From Actinomycetes bacterium (GTDB lineage: Bacteria; Actinomycetota; Actinomycetes; Actinomycetales; Actinomycetaceae), in the NCBI GenBank assembly GCA_023426345.1, contig JAFAAX010000070.1, positions 1-6,113 of the forward strand: a stretch of DNA of 6,113 nucleotides, read 5' to 3'. The position numbers and the translations under genes are program-made. Each line of letters begins with the position of its first letter. Position 1 is the stretch's first letter. Of this stretch, positions 4,645 to 6,113 are shown one piece after another. The notes beneath the pieces are model-generated. The model saw only the letters and a list, made by a program, of their open reading frames with translations. It searched no databases and was not told the origin of the DNA.

Positions 4645-6006
4645 TCAGGAGTTGCTGCTGGTCGTCTTGACCAGGTTGGCCAGCTGCGTCGTCAACCAGT
4701 CCGACGTGGTCTTGAGGGACTGCAACGTGGTCTCCATCGCGTTGAACTTCGCCTGCAGGGTCGCCTTGCGGGCCGCGATGCGGGTGTCCCAGTCGCCGAT
4801 GCGCTGCTCGAGATCGGTGTAGACGCTCTGCTGCCCGGTGATCTTGGTGGTGATCAGGCCGTCGATCGGATCGGAGTAGGTGGTGCCGACGGCCTGGACG
4901 CGAGCCGACAGGGCCGTGGCGAAGGCCATGGTCCCCTCGGGATCGTCGGCCAGGGAGGCGGCCAGCACCTCCTGGTCGATGGAGATCGTGCCGTCCTTGT
5001 CGACGGAGATGCCGAGCACCGTGGTGGGCGACTTGCCGTCGACGGGGTAGGTGAACGCGCTGATGAGGTCCTGCGTGAGGGAGCGGACCGCCGTGTCGCC
5101 GGCGTAGATGCCGCCGGTGACCACCGTGTTGCCGTCGTCGTCCGTGGTGGTCGTCTGTTTGGTGCCCGCGGCGATCGCGCTGATGACGGTGGCGACCTGG
5201 GCGACCATCCCCGTCACCAGGGCCGTCCGGGCGGCGGTGTCGGGCGTCAGCGAGATCGTCACGGGGTCCGCGCTGGCGGCGCTGACGGTGATCGTCGTGC
5301 CGCTGAGCAGTCCCTCGAAGGTGTTCGTCGCGCTGGTCACCGTGCGTTCGGCGCCCGTGCCGCTCCACAGGACCACGGAGGCGTCCTGGGCGGTGGTGAT
5401 GACCGTGCCCACCGCCGTCGGCGACTCGCCCTCCGTGCCGGTCCCGGCGGCGACGCCGAAGGCGTTCGCCTGGCCCGTGGCGCCGGTCAGCTGGAGGACG
5501 TACTGGGAGGTGTCGCCGGTGCCGCTCACGCGGACCAGGGACGCGGAGATCCCGAGCTTCGCGTCGTTGATCGCCTGCGCGATGTCGGCCGGGTGGTCAC
5601 CGTCGATGGTCACCGTCTGGGACGTCCCGTCGGCCATCGTGAACGTCAGCGCGCTCTGGCCGGCCAGGTCCGCCGCGTCGATGAGGCTGACCTGGGCGCG
5701 CGCGACCTGCTGGACGGTGAGGGACAGGGACGAGGCCGCGGCTCCCGTGCCGGCCGTCACGGAGACGGAGCTGGACGAGGAGGTCGCGGTGAACACGTCC
5801 CACGAGGCCGCCGTGCCCGCGGACTTGGCGGCGCCGGTGAGCGCGGCCAGCTGCGAGTTGAGTGACTGGAAGGAGCTGACCAGCTTCGAGATGCCCGTCG
5901 CCTTCGTGGACAGCAGCGTCTGCTCCTGGGACTCCGCGGCCACCAGGTTGTTGATGAGGGTGGTGGTGTCCAGGCCGCTGATGAGCCCGTCGATGCCGAT
6001 GGTCAT
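4645..6006 (-). CDS. fliD: FliD, flagellar filament cap (hook-associated protein 2)
   Basis: FliD forms the pentamer-like cap at the tip of the filament, under which exported flagellin subunits fold and insert. The 453-residue product begins with the typical FliD N-terminal domain, MTIGIDGLISGLDTTTLINN, followed by a coiled region to about residue 60. The centre (70-210) is Ser/Thr/Ala-rich and variable, as expected for surface-exposed cap domains. The C-terminal FliD domain includes NTFEGLLSGTTITVS (228-242), YAGDTAVRSLTQDL (301-314) and GISVDKDGTISID (332-344). It ends in a coiled-coil segment that includes FNAMETTLQSLKTTSDWL (421-438), needed in the family for oligomerisation. There is no cysteine. 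The ATG at 6006 has the Shine-Dalgarno AGAAAGGA at 6013..6020. It is the first gene of fliD-fliS-small gene. Confidence 0.97.
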   Translation of the reverse strand: MTIGIDGLISGLDTTTLINNLVAAESQEQTLLSTKATGISKLVSSFQSLNSQLAALTGAAKSAGTAASWDVFTATSSSSSVSVTAGTGAAASSLSLTVQQVARAQVSLIDAADLAGQSALTFTMADGTSQTVTIDGDHPADIAQAINDAKLGISASLVRVSGTGDTSQYVLQLTGATGQANAFGVAAGTGTEGESPTAVGTVITTAQDASVVLWSGTGAERTVTSATNTFEGLLSGTTITVSAASADPVTISLTPDTAARTALVTGMVAQVATVISAIAAGTKQTTTTDDDGNTVVTGGIYAGDTAVRSLTQDLISAFTYPVDGKSPTTVLGISVDKDGTISIDQEVLAASLADDPEGTMAFATALSARVQAVGTTYSDPIDGLITTKITGQQSVYTDLEQRIGDWDTRIAARKATLQAKFNAMETTLQSLKTTSDWLTTQLANLVKTTSSNS

Positions 6007-6012
6007 GTCCCG

Positions 6013-6034
6013 TCCTTTCTGCGCGTCTCACGCG
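6013..6034 (-). promoter_or_regulatory. fliD ribosome binding site with adjoining small hairpin
   Basis: The Shine-Dalgarno AGAAAGGA (6020..6013) lies 6 bases before the fliD ATG. One base upstream of it, in transcript orientation, is a perfect inverted repeat: arms CGCGU and ACGCG around GAG (6034..6022). A short GC-rich hairpin directly beside the ribosome site could protect or restrict it. In sequence this GC-rich, such a small repeat can also arise by chance. Confidence 0.4.
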
Positions 6035-6050
6035 GGTCCTACGGGTCGGT

Positions 6051-6084
6051 CCCCGCCCCCCCGGGGGGCCGGGCCGCCCCGGGG
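6051..6084. repeat. Very GC-rich self-complementary tract upstream of fliD
   Basis: This stretch is made almost only of G and C runs. It includes a perfect 12-base palindrome of six C then six G (6057..6068) and further short complementary blocks, including GGCC-C-GGCC in transcript orientation and a second CCCCGGGG. It could fold into stable hairpins and might act as a terminator for a gene beyond the high-coordinate edge, but no T-run follows it on the minus strand. It separates fliD from whatever lies upstream. The remaining bases to the window edge (6085..6113) show no gene that I can identify. Confidence 0.4.
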
Positions 6085-6113
6085 TGGGTAAGACCACGCG
6101 CGGCCCGTTAGCA

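Noticed and set aside
4214..5368. N-terminally extended FliS reading through fliD
   Set aside because: The upstream part is the wrong frame of fliD. The ATG at 4633 has a strong ribosome site and gives the normal FliS length.
4621..5865. Long plus-strand frame opposite fliD
   Set aside because: Same shadow pattern. FliD on the minus strand has clear N- and C-terminal family motifs and a ribosome site.
6051..6084. Intrinsic terminator upstream of fliD
   Set aside because: The palindromes are strong but no T-run follows on either strand, and the upstream gene is not in the window, so a terminator call is not justified.
1..6113. Mobile elements, tRNA or rRNA genes, CRISPR arrays, defence systems
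   Set aside because: No transposase or integrase motifs, no repeat-spacer pattern and no tRNA-like fold were seen. The window is almost fully occupied by flagellar genes.

Overview
The window is a segment of a flagellar biogenesis gene cluster. It contains eight complete genes and the first 36 codons of a ninth, all read from the minus strand. Transcription order, from high to low coordinate, is fliD, fliS, a small uncharacterised gene, a 122-base gap, flgB, flgC, fliE, fliF, fliG and fliH (cut by the window edge). The very high G+C content, strong G/C preference at third codon positions, Ala/Asp/Arg-rich proteins and this gene order fit a flagellated high-GC actinobacterium (for example relatives of Cellulomonas, Kineococcus or Nocardioides). 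The genus cannot be fixed from the sequence alone.

Region 1 (about 6113 down to 3895) is the filament-cap side. It holds a 107-base leader upstream of fliD, the cap gene fliD, the flagellin chaperone gene fliS, and a 104-residue helical protein in the place where other bacteria often carry the chaperone fliT. Region 2 (3894 down to 3773) is the only real intergenic gap inside the window. It holds an imperfect dyad, a sigma-28-like -10 element and an ordered set of three potential RNA hairpins that ends on the flgB Shine-Dalgarno sequence. Region 3 (3772 down to 1) is a very tightly packed basal-body block: rod proteins FlgB and FlgC, MS-ring/rod adaptor FliE, MS ring FliF, switch protein FliG and the start of the export regulator FliH. 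Stops and starts there are 1-2 bases apart or overlap, which points to one transcript and translational coupling.

The proteins form a structural series. FliF makes the MS ring in the membrane and carries FliG on its cytoplasmic tail. FliE, FlgB and FlgC build the proximal rod. FliH serves the export ATPase. FliS delivers flagellin, and FliD caps the growing filament.

The genes themselves are conventional. The most interesting signal is the flgB leader. It has three short hairpins whose centres are exactly 22 bases apart, each with a 7-base loop containing GGA. The first two loops are identical although their stems differ, and the third loop holds the ribosome binding site. This is the layout expected of a CsrA-type post-transcriptional control region, but that reading is inference.
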